From CF-46 sp042408445 (GTDB lineage Bacteria > Chloroflexota > Limnocylindria > Limnocylindrales > CSP1-4), in contig JBHORC010000024.1 in the NCBI GenBank assembly GCA_042408445.1, forward strand, positions 62,001 to 126,000: a stretch of DNA of 64,000 nucleotides, written 5' to 3'. Below the pieces are notes generated by a model. That model had not been told where the DNA came from, searched no databases, and worked only from the letters and a program-made list of their open reading frames with translations. The position numbers were made by a program, and so were the translations under genes. Below, one piece after another: positions 9,545 to 17,966 of the stretch (positions are counted from its first letter, which is position 1; the number at the start of each line of letters is the position of its first letter).

Positions 9545-9619
9545 TACGAGGAGGACATCCGGCGGGTCCGCGGCGACACGGCCCGGACCTACCTCGCCGA
9601 GGCGAGCGCGACCGCCTGA
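9542..9619 (+). other. In-frame continuation of moxR/coxD beyond the amber codon
   Basis: After TAG at 9542-9544 the moxR frame stays open to TGA 9617-9619 and encodes a stretch starting YEEDIRRVRGDTARTYLAEA. MoxR proteins of the CoxD type commonly carry a Lys-Tyr-x-Glu-Asp helix here, so one base change (AAG to TAG) explains the stop. Alternatives are a sequencing or assembly error, a recent nonsense mutation with little effect, or natural readthrough. TAG is used as an ordinary stop elsewhere in the window (8627, 27083, 37168), so general amber recoding is unlikely. Confidence 0.65.
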
Positions 9620-9642
9620 CGGCGGCGGCTCGAGATCGCGGA

Positions 9643-11058
9643 GTGACCGCGCCGCGCGACCCGAACGACCCGGCGATCGTCCGCGCGCCCTGGGGACCGG
9701 AGGTGGACGGCCGCCGCCTGCTTGCCGAGTCGGTCGGCTTCGGACGGGCGCTTCGCGCCGCCGGGCTGGCGACGGATCTTGGCGCCGCCGCGGACTTCGC
9801 CCGGGCGCTGACCTGCATCGAGATGGGCGAGCGCGACACGGTCCGAGCCGCCGGGGAAGCGGTCTTCGTCCGCCGTCGCGACGATCGCGAGGTCTACGAC
9901 CGCGTCTTTGCCCGCTGGTGGCGGAAGCGCGGCCGGAAGCGACCGATGACGGACGGCCCGGCCGTGCCGACGACGGACGAGAGCGCCCCGGACGCCGAGG
10001 ACGGCGTCGGCACGCCGGCCGGCGAGGAAGGCACGATCGGCGACGACCCGAACCGGATCGACGGCATCCCGATGCCGATCGCGGGCGACGAGGACGACGA
10101 CTCCGAGGTCGACGGGATCATCGCCGCGCCGACCGCCTATTCCTCCAGCGAGCTGCTCCGTCACCGCGACTTCGACCGGATGACCGCGGCCGAGCTGCGG
10201 GACGCCGAGCGGCTCGTCGACCTGCTGGAGCCGCGCCTCGAGATGCGCCGGACGCGGCGATACGAGCTGCATCATCACGGCCGCCTCCTCGCGCCGCGGA
10301 CGATGCTTCGACGGAACATCGCCACGGGCGGCCAGTTCACCGAATGGATCTGGCGCCGACCCACGAAGCGGCCCCGTCAGATCGTCGTCCTGTGCGACAT
10401 CTCCGGCTCGATGGAGCGCCACTCGCGGCTGCTGCTCCGGTTCGTCCAGGCGCTCTCCGCGGCGTCATCGGTCAAGACGGAGTCGTTCGTGTTCGGGACG
10501 CGCCTGACCCGGGTGACGCGCCTGCTCCGCGATCGCGATCGGGATCGTGCCCTCGCCCGGATCGCCGACAGCGTCAACGACTGGGCCGGCGGGACGCGGA
10601 TCGGCGAGTCGTTCCGCGACTTCAACCGGACGTGGGCGCGGCGGACGCTACGCACGAGCGGCATCGTGATCATCGTGTCCGACGGATGGGACCGCGGCGA
10701 CCCGGCGCTCGTGGCGACCGAAACGGCACGCCTTCGCCGGAACTGCCATCGCCTCGTCTGGCTCAACCCGCTGGCGGGCACGCCGGGCTACGAGCCGCTC
10801 GCCGGCGGGATGCGCGCCGCGCTGCCGTACATCGACGACTTCGTCCCGGCGGGGACCGTGGCCAGCCTCGAGCGGCTCGGCGAGATCCTGGCGGGGATCC
10901 GGTCCAGCGACGTCCGGCGCGGCGGTGAGGCCGCGGCGTCCGCCGACGCCGGCGAGCGCCCGTCCAGCCAGGCGATCCGATCGGCCGCGCCGCCCCCGCC
11001 GCTCGATCTCGGGGCGGTGGATCCGGCTGCCGCGCGGCCCTTGACGCAGCGGACGTAA
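9643..11058 (+). CDS. coxE: VWA-domain protein, CoxE-like
   Basis: A 471-residue partner of the MoxR ATPase upstream. CoxE-family proteins act in CO dehydrogenase maturation and copper or sulfur insertion. The C-terminal von Willebrand A domain has a complete MIDAS DxSxS motif at D252-S254-S256 (CDISGSME), then GGTRIGESFRDF and IIIVSDGWDRGDP, and ends with NPLAGTPGYEPLAGGMRAALPYIDDF, a stretch typical of CoxE. The N-terminal roughly 110 residues are the conserved helical region, followed by an acidic linker (about 110-165). The GTG start at 9643 lies 23 bases after the readthrough end of moxR. Its tail after about residue 430 is Ala/Pro-rich and probably disordered. Confidence 0.88.
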   Translation: MTAPRDPNDPAIVRAPWGPEVDGRRLLAESVGFGRALRAAGLATDLGAAADFARALTCIEMGERDTVRAAGEAVFVRRRDDREVYDRVFARWWRKRGRKRPMTDGPAVPTTDESAPDAEDGVGTPAGEEGTIGDDPNRIDGIPMPIAGDEDDDSEVDGIIAAPTAYSSSELLRHRDFDRMTAAELRDAERLVDLLEPRLEMRRTRRYELHHHGRLLAPRTMLRRNIATGGQFTEWIWRRPTKRPRQIVVLCDISGSMERHSRLLLRFVQALSAASSVKTESFVFGTRLTRVTRLLRDRDRDRALARIADSVNDWAGGTRIGESFRDFNRTWARRTLRTSGIVIIVSDGWDRGDPALVATETARLRRNCHRLVWLNPLAGTPGYEPLAGGMRAALPYIDDFVPAGTVASLERLGEILAGIRSSDVRRGGEAAASADAGERPSSQAIRSAAPPPPLDLGAVDPAAARPLTQRT

Positions 11059-11077
11059 GCGGCGGAGGATCGGCCCG

Positions 11078-12202
11078 ATGAAGGAGCTCCTGGACCAGCT
11101 GGCCGACTGGAACGGACACGGGATCGGTGCCGGGCGGGCCGTGGTCGTCCGGACGTTCGGCAGCGCCCCGCGGCCGGAAGGCGCGGTCCTGATCCGGGCA
11201 GACGATGGACGGATCGCCGGATCGGTGAGCGGTGGCTGCGTCGAGGGCGCCGCCGCGACGGAGATCGAGCGGGCGCGGGCGGACGGCAACAGCCGGGTGA
11301 TCCGCTACGGGATCAGCGACGAGGAGGCGTGGGACGTCGGCCTCGCCTGCGGCGGGACGATCGACGTCCTGATCGAGCCCGTGGTCCCCGTCGAGGCCGC
11401 CGAGGGCGCCGCGCTCCGTGGCCGCGCCGTCGCCACGATCCTGCCGCCGGACGCCCCGCCATCGGGCTTCGGACGTCACGAGCCGGGTGACGGCGCACCA
11501 CCCCAGCCGCGGATCGTCGTCACGCCGGACGGGACGCTCTCCCGTTCCCTCGGCTCGGCCGAGGCGGACGAGGCGTTGCGCCGTGCCGCGAGCGACGCGC
11601 TGCTCCGCGGGACGTCCCGGACCGTGGCCATCGGCGACCGACAGGTGTTCATCGAGGCGTTTCCCGTCCGGCCGCGGCTCGTGATCGTGGGTGCCGTGGA
11701 GGTGGCTCGCTCACTCGCGGTCTTCGCCAGGGAGCTGGGGTACGAGGTCGCCGTGATCGACGGGCGCGCGTCATTCGCGACCCCCGAGCGCTTTCCGCCG
11801 GACCGGGTCGACCGGCTCGTCGTGGGCTGGCCGGACGAGGTGGCGGACGAGATCGGACTCGGTCCGGACGACGCGGTCGCCGTCCTGACCCACGACGTCA
11901 AGTTCGACGAGCCGGCGATCGTCGAGGCGCTCCGCCGCGGCTGCCGCTACGTCGGCGCGGTCGGATCGCGCAAGACGCAGGGCGATCGACGCGAGCGGCT
12001 CCGCGAGGCGGGCGTCAGCGAGGAGGAGCTCGGCCGGCTCCGCGGCCCGGTCGGTCTCGACCTGGGCGGGCGGAACCCGTCGGAGACGGCGCTGGCGATC
12101 ATCGGCGAGGTCGTTGCGGACCGATACGGCGGCTCGGGGCTGCCGCTCCACGCGATCGCCCGCGGGCAGCTCGGGGAGGCACTCGCGCCGGCTGCGTCCT
12201 GA
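11078..12202 (+). CDS. XdhC/CoxF-family molybdenum-enzyme maturation protein
   Basis: 374 residues. XdhC-family proteins bind the Mo cofactor, help its sulfuration and insert it into xanthine-dehydrogenase-family apoenzymes; CoxF is the cox-cluster member. The N-terminal XdhC/CoxI domain shows GSAPRPEGAVLIRADDGR and SGSVSGGCVEGA (the conserved Gly-Gly-Cys-Val-Glu). The C-terminal Rossmann-like domain shows LVIVGAVEVARSLAVFARELG, LTHDVKFDEPAIVEALRRG and YVGAVGSRKTQ. An ATG start with GGAGG upstream puts it 19 bases after coxE. It has no YHS domain, unlike the second XdhC in this window at 33024. It closes the form II maturation block. Confidence 0.9.
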   Translation: MKELLDQLADWNGHGIGAGRAVVVRTFGSAPRPEGAVLIRADDGRIAGSVSGGCVEGAAATEIERARADGNSRVIRYGISDEEAWDVGLACGGTIDVLIEPVVPVEAAEGAALRGRAVATILPPDAPPSGFGRHEPGDGAPPQPRIVVTPDGTLSRSLGSAEADEALRRAASDALLRGTSRTVAIGDRQVFIEAFPVRPRLVIVGAVEVARSLAVFARELGYEVAVIDGRASFATPERFPPDRVDRLVVGWPDEVADEIGLGPDDAVAVLTHDVKFDEPAIVEALRRGCRYVGAVGSRKTQGDRRERLREAGVSEEELGRLRGPVGLDLGGRNPSETALAIIGEVVADRYGGSGLPLHAIARGQLGEALAPAAS

Positions 12203-12348
12203 TCGGCGACACCGGCCTGGTTCGCTCCGGAGCGGCCCTTGCGAGGCCATTGCGAGGCCCCTGCAACTCGAGAAGCAACTCGGCCGAGAGTCGGTGACCG
12301 GCCGGGCGCGACGCTTCCGGCCACCACTTCTCCCGCCGTGAGGATTGC

Positions 12349-13395
12349 ATGGCCGTCGTGTCTCCACGCCCGCTTCCAGACCGCCCGACGGTCATCGTCC
12401 TGCGGGCGCTTCCCGGTCTGGGCGATTGGCTGTGTGCCGTCCCGACGCTCCGCGCGATCAAGGCGGCACGGCCGAATGCCCGGATTCACCTCGTCGCCCT
12501 CGCCTCAACCCGACCGCTGATCGGGCGGTTCACGGGGCTCGTCGATGGGTTCCACGTGTTCCCGGGCTGGCCGGGTCTGCCGGAGCAGCGCGTCGATGCC
12601 GCCGCGATCCCCGGGTTCCTTGCTGCGCTCCAGTCGCTCGACGCCGACCTCGCGATCCAGCTCCACGGGTCGGGCGAGACGACGAACGAGTTCGTCCAGC
12701 TCTTCGGCGCCCGGCATGTCGCGGGCTTCTACCGGGCCGGCGCCCGCTGCCCCGATCCGTCGCGGTTCCTCACGTGGCGCGACGAGGATCCGGAGGTGCG
12801 GCGGGGCCTGCGACTGCTGAGCCTTCTCGGGATCACCGACGGTAACGAGGAGCTGACCTTTCCGCTCGACCCGGCCGGCGCCGTCGACGCGCGCCTGCTG
12901 CTCGCCGAGGTCGGCGTCACGGAGCCATTCGTCGTCGTGCATCCCGGCGGCAGCCGGCCGGCCGCGCGATGGCGCTGGGACGGGTTCGCGCGGGTGGGGG
13001 GCGAGATGGCGGCGCTCGGCCGGCAGGTCGTCGTGACCGGCACCCGCGAGGAGGCGTCGCTGACGAGCGCGGTCGCGGCCGCGATCCCCGGTGCCGTCGA
13101 TCTCGGCGGCCGGACCAGCCTCGATTCCCTCGGCTGGATCCTTCGCCAGGCGACGCTCGTGGTCGCCAACGACACCGGCGTCGCGCATCTCGCGGACGCC
13201 CTCGACGTCCCGAGCGTCGTCGTGTTCGCCGCGGACGACGGCAGCCGGGCCGCGCGCTGGGCGCCGCTCGACACGCGCCTCCACCAGGCTGTCGGTGGGT
13301 CGCCGGGAGCCGTCTCCGCACGTGCGCGGCGGCTGCTCCGACAGATCGAGCGAGGCGCGGGCAGCCGGACGCGACATCCCGGAGTGATGGCGTGA
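12349..13395 (+). CDS. Glycosyltransferase family 9 (ADP-heptose:glycan heptosyltransferase-like), copy 1
   Basis: 348 residues. GT9 enzymes transfer heptose from ADP-heptose to an acceptor glycan at the cytoplasmic face. Typical marks are VIVLRALPGLGDWLCAVPTL (the N-terminal Arg-x-x-Gly-Asp nucleotide loop region), PFVVVHPGGSRPAARWRWDG, and VVANDTGVAHLADALDVPSV near the C-terminus, where the conserved D-T/S-G-x-x-H motif contacts the donor. The ATG follows a weak GAGG box. It opens the glycosylation cluster, preceded by 146 bases with no gene. Linkage with a heptose-nucleotide pathway downstream supports a heptose donor, but the acceptor is unknown. Confidence 0.85.
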   Translation: MAVVSPRPLPDRPTVIVLRALPGLGDWLCAVPTLRAIKAARPNARIHLVALASTRPLIGRFTGLVDGFHVFPGWPGLPEQRVDAAAIPGFLAALQSLDADLAIQLHGSGETTNEFVQLFGARHVAGFYRAGARCPDPSRFLTWRDEDPEVRRGLRLLSLLGITDGNEELTFPLDPAGAVDARLLLAEVGVTEPFVVVHPGGSRPAARWRWDGFARVGGEMAALGRQVVVTGTREEASLTSAVAAAIPGAVDLGGRTSLDSLGWILRQATLVVANDTGVAHLADALDVPSVVVFAADDGSRAARWAPLDTRLHQAVGGSPGAVSARARRLLRQIERGAGSRTRHPGVMA

Positions 13396-14459
13396 CGCCG
13401 TTCAAGGTGCTCACCTGGCATGTCCACGGGAGCTACCTGGACTCGCTCGCCCGGACCGGCCATGAGTTCTACATCCCGGTGTCCGATCCGCCGCGGGCGG
13501 GGTACGCGCCGCGCTGGCCGGAATGGGGCCCGAACGTGATCGAAGTCCCCGAGGCGGCGGTCCGGGATCTCGACGTCGACGTCGTGCTGTTCCAGTCGCG
13601 GGAGGCGTGGGAGACCGACCAGCACACGATCCTGTCGGCGGAGCAGCGCCGGCTGCCGCGGATGTACCTCGAGCACGATCCGCCGCGCGAGCACCCGACG
13701 GACACCCGCCACTGGGTTGCCGACCCGGACGTCCTCCTCGTCCAGGTCACCCATTTCAACGACCTGATGTGGGACGCCGAACCGACCCCGACCCGGGTGA
13801 TCGAGCACGGCGTCGCGGTGCCGGAGGCCGTCCGGTATGACGGGAGCCTCGAGCGAGGCATCGTCGTCATCAACGACCTCGCGACCCGGGGTCGCCGTCT
13901 CGGCGCGGACCTGTTCGTCGCAGCGCGACGGCAGGTGCCGCTCGATCTCGTCGGGATGAACGCGACGCGACTCGGCGGCCTGGGGGAGGTCCGCCGCCCG
14001 GACCTTGCCGCCTTCGAGGCCCGCTACCGCTTCTTCTTCAACCCGATCCGCTACACGAGCCTGGGACTCGGCCTGCTCGAGGCGATGATGATCGGCATGC
14101 CGGTCGTCGCCTTCGCGACGACCGAGATCCCGGTCGTCATCGAGGACGGCGTGTCGGGGATCATCGCGACCGATCACGAGGTCCTCCTCGACGGGATGCG
14201 CGCGCTGATCGCCGATCGCGACCTGGCGCGAGAGCTGGGCGCGGCCGCGCGACGGACGGCCCTCGAGCGGTTCTCGATCCCGCGCTTCGCCGCGGACTGG
14301 ACCGCCGCGTTCGAGGACGTCACCGGTCGTCGTGCCGGAACCCGCCCCATCGCCATTGGCTGGTCCACCCCGTCGGACCGCCCGAACCGGCTGCCCGCGA
14401 CGTCGCGCGACGGTCGGACGAGCGTGCCCCAGCCCCTGCACGTGGAGACCGCCTCATGA
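13392..14459 (+). CDS. GT-B glycosyltransferase (family 4-like)
   Basis: 355 residues from a GTG at 13392 that overlaps the previous stop as GTGA, so the two are translationally coupled. The C-terminal donor-binding half is recognisable: TSLGLGLLEAMMIGMPVVAF carries the conserved second glutamate of the E-x7-E region, then EDGVSGIIATDHEVLLDGMR. The N-terminal half (VLTWHVHGSYLDSLARTGHE) lacks the usual glycine loop of GT4, suggesting a divergent acceptor side. An LEHDPPREHPTDT stretch near residue 95 is shared with some uncharacterised surface-polysaccharide transferases. The last about 35 residues look disordered. Sugar and acceptor cannot be predicted. Confidence 0.75.
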   Translation: MTPFKVLTWHVHGSYLDSLARTGHEFYIPVSDPPRAGYAPRWPEWGPNVIEVPEAAVRDLDVDVVLFQSREAWETDQHTILSAEQRRLPRMYLEHDPPREHPTDTRHWVADPDVLLVQVTHFNDLMWDAEPTPTRVIEHGVAVPEAVRYDGSLERGIVVINDLATRGRRLGADLFVAARRQVPLDLVGMNATRLGGLGEVRRPDLAAFEARYRFFFNPIRYTSLGLGLLEAMMIGMPVVAFATTEIPVVIEDGVSGIIATDHEVLLDGMRALIADRDLARELGAAARRTALERFSIPRFAADWTAAFEDVTGRRAGTRPIAIGWSTPSDRPNRLPATSRDGRTSVPQPLHVETAS

Positions 14460-16441
14460 CGCGCCGCATCGCGATGATCTCGGAGCACGCGTCGCCCCTG
14501 GCGACGCTCGGCGGCGTCGATGCCGGCGGGCAGAACGTCTACGTCGCGCAGGTCGCACGCCATCTCGCCGCCGTCGGCGACCGCGTCGATGTCTTCACGC
14601 GGCGCGACGACCCGAACCTCCGCGAGACGGTCGAGCTGGCCCCGGGCGTCCGCGTCGTGCACGTTCCCGCCGGACCGCCGGAGCCAATCTCGAAGGAACA
14701 GCTCCTGCCGTACATGCCGGCGTTCAGCCAGTGGGTCCGCGAGTGGATCGAGCGCCGGCGCGGCTACGACCTGGTCCACGCCAACTTCTTCTACTCCGGG
14801 CTGGTCGCGGCCGAGCTGAAGGCGAGCCTCGGCCTGCCGTTCGTGATCACGTTCCACGCCCTCGGCCGGATCCGGCGGCAGTTCCACGGTGGCGGCGACG
14901 CGTTCCCGGACGAGCGGTTCGCGATCGAGGACCGGATCGTCGCCGAGGCGGACCGGGTCATCGCGGAGTGCCCGCAGGACGAGGAGGACCTGATCCGCCT
15001 CTACAACGCCGAGCCGTCGCGGATCACGATCGTTCCGTGCGGCTTCGACCCGTCCGAGTTCGAGCCGATGAGCCGGCCGCTGGCGCGTCTGGACCTCGGC
15101 CTGGATCCTGCCGAGCCGATCCTCCTCCAGCTCGGCCGGATGGTCCCGCGGAAGGGCGTCGACAACGTCATCCGCGCGGTCTCGCGTCTCGCGGACGAGC
15201 ACGACCTCCGTGTCCGGCTCCTGGTCGTCGGCGGGCCGGACCGCGAGCCGGACATCAGCCGGGCACCGGAGCTCGCCCGGCTCACCGAGGTCGCTCGCAA
15301 GGAAGGCGTCGCCGATCGCGTCCAGTTCGTCGGCCGCCGCGACCGCTCGGAGCTGAAGACGTACTACAACGCGGCCGACATCTTCGTCTCGACCCCTTGG
15401 TACGAGCCGTTCGGCATCACCCCCGTCGAGGCGATGGCCTGCGGCATCCCGGTCGTGGGATCACGCGTCGGCGGGATCAAGTTCAGCGTCCGCGACGGCG
15501 AGACCGGCTACCTCGTCCCCGCCGACGACCCGAGCGCCCTTGCCGAGCGGATCGCCCACCTCTATCGCCACCCGAAGCTCCTCTCCGTGTTCGGCCGTCA
15601 GGCGATCCGCCGGGCGAACGACCTGTTCACCTGGGAGCGGGTCGCGAACGGCCTCGCCGCGGTGTACGAGGACGTGCTCCTCGAGGGCCGGCTCGCCCGT
15701 CGGGATGAGGCCGAGCGACTGGCGAAGGTCGATCGCCGCTTCGAGGAGGCCATCGAGGCGCTCGTCCAGACGCGGCGCCGGTCGCGGGCCGCGATCGTCG
15801 AGGCGGCCGACGAGATCTGCCGGGCGCTCGCGCGGGACGGCAAGCTGCTGATCGCCGGGAACGGCGGGAGCGCGGCCGCTGCATCCCACTGGGCAGCCGA
15901 GTTCGTCGGGCGGTTCCTCGACCACGGTCGCCCCGGGCTCGCGGCGATCTGTCTCGGGACGGATCCATCGGTCGTCACCGCCTGGTCGAACGACGTCGGC
16001 TTCGACGACGTCTTCGCCCGCCACGTCGAGGCGCTCGGCCGGCCGGGCGACGTGATGATCGGCCTGTCGACGAGCGGGCGGTCGCCGAACCTCGTCCGCG
16101 CGTTCGAGAAGGCCCATGCCCTGGGCCTTCGGACGATCGCGCTGCTCGGCGGCGACGGCGGCGACCTGCGAGCCCACGCGGACCAGGTCGTCCTCGTGCC
16201 GTCGAAGAACACGCAGCACATCCAGGAAGCGCACGACGTGATCGTTCACGTGCTGTGCGAGCTGGTGGAGCAGCGGCTCGTCGCCGCGGGCTGGTTCAAG
16301 CGGCAGACGGGCGGGACGAAGGCCGGGACCGCTGATCCCGGCGCCGAGGACGTGCAGACGCCGCGGCCGACCAGCCACCGAACCAGCACCTCCCGCGGAC
16401 CGCGGCCGCGAACCCGCACCCGACAAGGAGTGATTTCGTGA
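14456..16441 (+). CDS. Fusion protein: GT4 glycosyltransferase + GmhA-type sedoheptulose-7-phosphate isomerase
   Basis: 661 residues, overlapping the previous gene by ATGA. Residues 1 to about 415 form a GT4 enzyme of the sucrose-phosphate-synthase/D-inositol-phosphate transferase type: GGVDAGGQNVYVAQVA near the N-terminus, GRMVPRKGVDNVIRA, and E-x7-E at E317/E325 (YEPFGITPVEAMACG). Residues about 430-620 form a complete SIS-domain phosphoheptose isomerase: GNGGSA from G468, the catalytic-type glutamate E482 in AAEFVGRF, STSGRSPNLV, and the histidine H593 in IQEAHDVIVH. E482 and H593 match the glutamate and histidine used by E. coli GmhA. The last about 45 residues are low-complexity. The isomerase makes D-glycero-D-manno-heptose 7-phosphate, the first step of the pathway completed by the next genes. 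Confidence 0.9.
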   Translation: MTRRIAMISEHASPLATLGGVDAGGQNVYVAQVARHLAAVGDRVDVFTRRDDPNLRETVELAPGVRVVHVPAGPPEPISKEQLLPYMPAFSQWVREWIERRRGYDLVHANFFYSGLVAAELKASLGLPFVITFHALGRIRRQFHGGGDAFPDERFAIEDRIVAEADRVIAECPQDEEDLIRLYNAEPSRITIVPCGFDPSEFEPMSRPLARLDLGLDPAEPILLQLGRMVPRKGVDNVIRAVSRLADEHDLRVRLLVVGGPDREPDISRAPELARLTEVARKEGVADRVQFVGRRDRSELKTYYNAADIFVSTPWYEPFGITPVEAMACGIPVVGSRVGGIKFSVRDGETGYLVPADDPSALAERIAHLYRHPKLLSVFGRQAIRRANDLFTWERVANGLAAVYEDVLLEGRLARRDEAERLAKVDRRFEEAIEALVQTRRRSRAAIVEAADEICRALARDGKLLIAGNGGSAAAASHWAAEFVGRFLDHGRPGLAAICLGTDPSVVTAWSNDVGFDDVFARHVEALGRPGDVMIGLSTSGRSPNLVRAFEKAHALGLRTIALLGGDGGDLRAHADQVVLVPSKNTQHIQEAHDVIVHVLCELVEQRLVAAGWFKRQTGGTKAGTADPGAEDVQTPRPTSHRTSTSRGPRPRTRTRQGVIS

Positions 16442-17289
16442 CCCTGACCGATACCCCTCGTCCCACCCGACGCCCGGCATCGGCCGGCGGCTCGGCCACG
16501 GCCAGCGAGGTCGAGCGCGGGAGCGATGGCGCGACCGCTCGCGACGCGTGGGCCGACGGCCTCGCCGGGCATCTCGTCGGACAGGTGGCGCTCGTCACGG
16601 GTGGCGGCAGCGGTCTCGGCCGGGCGACCTGCGACGTGCTTGGCGCGGCCGGGATGCGCGTCCTGGTCGGCGACATTTCCGCGGCCGGACGGGAGGAGAC
16701 GGCGGCATCGATCCTCGGCGCCGGCGGCGACGCGGAGCCGATTGCCCTGGACGTCACCGATCCCGGCTCTGCGACGGCCGGCGTCGCTGCCGCCGTGGAT
16801 CGCTGGGGCCGGCTCGACGTCCTCGTGAACAACGCGGGGATCGACCGGACGGCACCGTTCGACGAGCTCGAGGTCGACGACTGGGATCGGATCCTCGCGG
16901 TGAATCTCCGCGGCCCGGTCGTCATGACGAAGGCGGCCCTCCCCGCGATGCGACAGGCGGGCCGCGGCCACATCGTGAACATCACCTCGACCGCGGCCAA
17001 GCGGGCGTGGGAGAACGCAAGCGCGTACCACGCCACGAAGTGGGGCCTGCTCGGGCTGAGCCACGCCCTGCACACGGAGGCACGGCGCGAGGGGATCAAG
17101 GTCACGGCTGTTGTCTGTGGCGGGATGCGGACGCCGTTCCTGCTCGATCGCTTTCCGGACCTCGATCCGGGGCTGCTCCAGGACCCGCGAACGGTCGCCG
17201 AGACGATCCGGTTCGCCCTGTCGCTGCCGGACGAATCCGTGATCCCCGAGATCACGGTGTTGCCGATGCGCGAGACCTCGTGGCCATGA
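16438..17289 (+). CDS. Short-chain dehydrogenase/reductase (classical SDR)
   Basis: 283 residues. The GTG start at 16438 is preceded by AAGGAG and overlaps the previous stop (GTGA). After a roughly 45-residue disordered N-terminal extension, the Rossmann motif VTGGGSGLGRATC binds NAD(P). NNAGI and the catalytic Ser/Tyr/Lys set (ITSTAAKRAW, YHATKW) are all present. The family oxidises or reduces hydroxyl/keto groups; the substrate here is unknown. It is a classical SDR, not the extended SDR of HldD, so it should not be taken as the ADP-heptose 6-epimerase even though it lies between gmhA and gmhB. It may modify a sugar or a lipid carrier. Confidence 0.85.
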   Translation: MTLTDTPRPTRRPASAGGSATASEVERGSDGATARDAWADGLAGHLVGQVALVTGGGSGLGRATCDVLGAAGMRVLVGDISAAGREETAASILGAGGDAEPIALDVTDPGSATAGVAAAVDRWGRLDVLVNNAGIDRTAPFDELEVDDWDRILAVNLRGPVVMTKAALPAMRQAGRGHIVNITSTAAKRAWENASAYHATKWGLLGLSHALHTEARREGIKVTAVVCGGMRTPFLLDRFPDLDPGLLQDPRTVAETIRFALSLPDESVIPEITVLPMRETSWP

Positions 17290-17966
17290 CCCGACTCGCG
17301 CAGCGGGGGAGTCGCCCCGCGGCCCCGGCCTCATCGTCCCCCCGGACCGTGCTGTTCGTGGACAAGGACGGGACGCTCATCGAGGACCTCCCGTACAACG
17401 TCGACCCGCGTCGCGTGCGGTTCGCGCCCGGCGCGCGGGAAGCCGTTCGCCTGCTCGGCGCGGCGGGGGTCGAGCTGGCCGTCGTCACGAACCAGTCGGG
17501 CGTCGCGCGCGGCTACTTCTCGACGGCGGACCTCCGCCGGCTCGGGGAGCACCTGGCGGAGGAGATCGAGGCCCTCGGCGGGCGGCTTGCCGGCTTCTAC
17601 GCGTGCCCCCACCTGCCCGACGGATCCGTGCGGGCGTTCTCGACGAGCTGCGACTGTCGCAAGCCACGGCCCGGCTTGCTCCTCCGCGCGTTCGCCGAGC
17701 TCGGCGTCGACCCGGGCCGTTCGTGGTTCGTCGGCGACACGTGGATGGACGTCGCCGCCGGGCACGCCGCCGGGTGCCGGAGCATCCTCGTGGGCCCGGA
17801 GTGGCGCGACCGATCCACCCATCCGGCCGGCATCGAGCCCGACGCCGCCGTGCCGGATCTCCTCGCGGCCGCCCGGATCGTGCTCGCGGACCACGCTCGG
17901 GGATCCGAGGCAGCTGGTCGGCCGGTCGAGAAGCGACCCCCCGTGGGACGGGCGGTGTCGGCATGA
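17286..17966 (+). CDS. gmhB: HAD-family D,D-heptose 1,7-bisphosphate phosphatase, GmhB-like
   Basis: 226 residues. GmhB removes the 7-phosphate of heptose bisphosphate, between the kinase and nucleotidyltransferase steps of HldE. HAD motif I is D26-K27-D28-G29-T30 (the first D normally the nucleophile, D28 the acid/base); motif II is VVTNQSG; motif III is the lysine in CRKPRPG; motif IV is FVGDTWMDV. The zinc-binding loop is visible as CPHLPDGS followed by SCDCRKP, which separates GmhB/HisB phosphatases from other HAD proteins. HisB-type histidinol phosphatases look alike, but the immediate hldE neighbour favours GmhB. The ATG overlaps the SDR stop and the 3' end overlaps hldE. Confidence 0.88.
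   Translation: MTRLAQRGSRPAAPASSSPRTVLFVDKDGTLIEDLPYNVDPRRVRFAPGAREAVRLLGAAGVELAVVTNQSGVARGYFSTADLRRLGEHLAEEIEALGGRLAGFYACPHLPDGSVRAFSTSCDCRKPRPGLLLRAFAELGVDPGRSWFVGDTWMDVAAGHAAGCRSILVGPEWRDRSTHPAGIEPDAAVPDLLAAARIVLADHARGSEAAGRPVEKRPPVGRAVSA

Noticed and set aside
16438..17289. Calling the SDR as HldD (ADP-heptose 6-epimerase)
   Set aside because: HldD is an extended SDR of about 310 residues; this protein has the classical SDR layout, so position alone is not enough.
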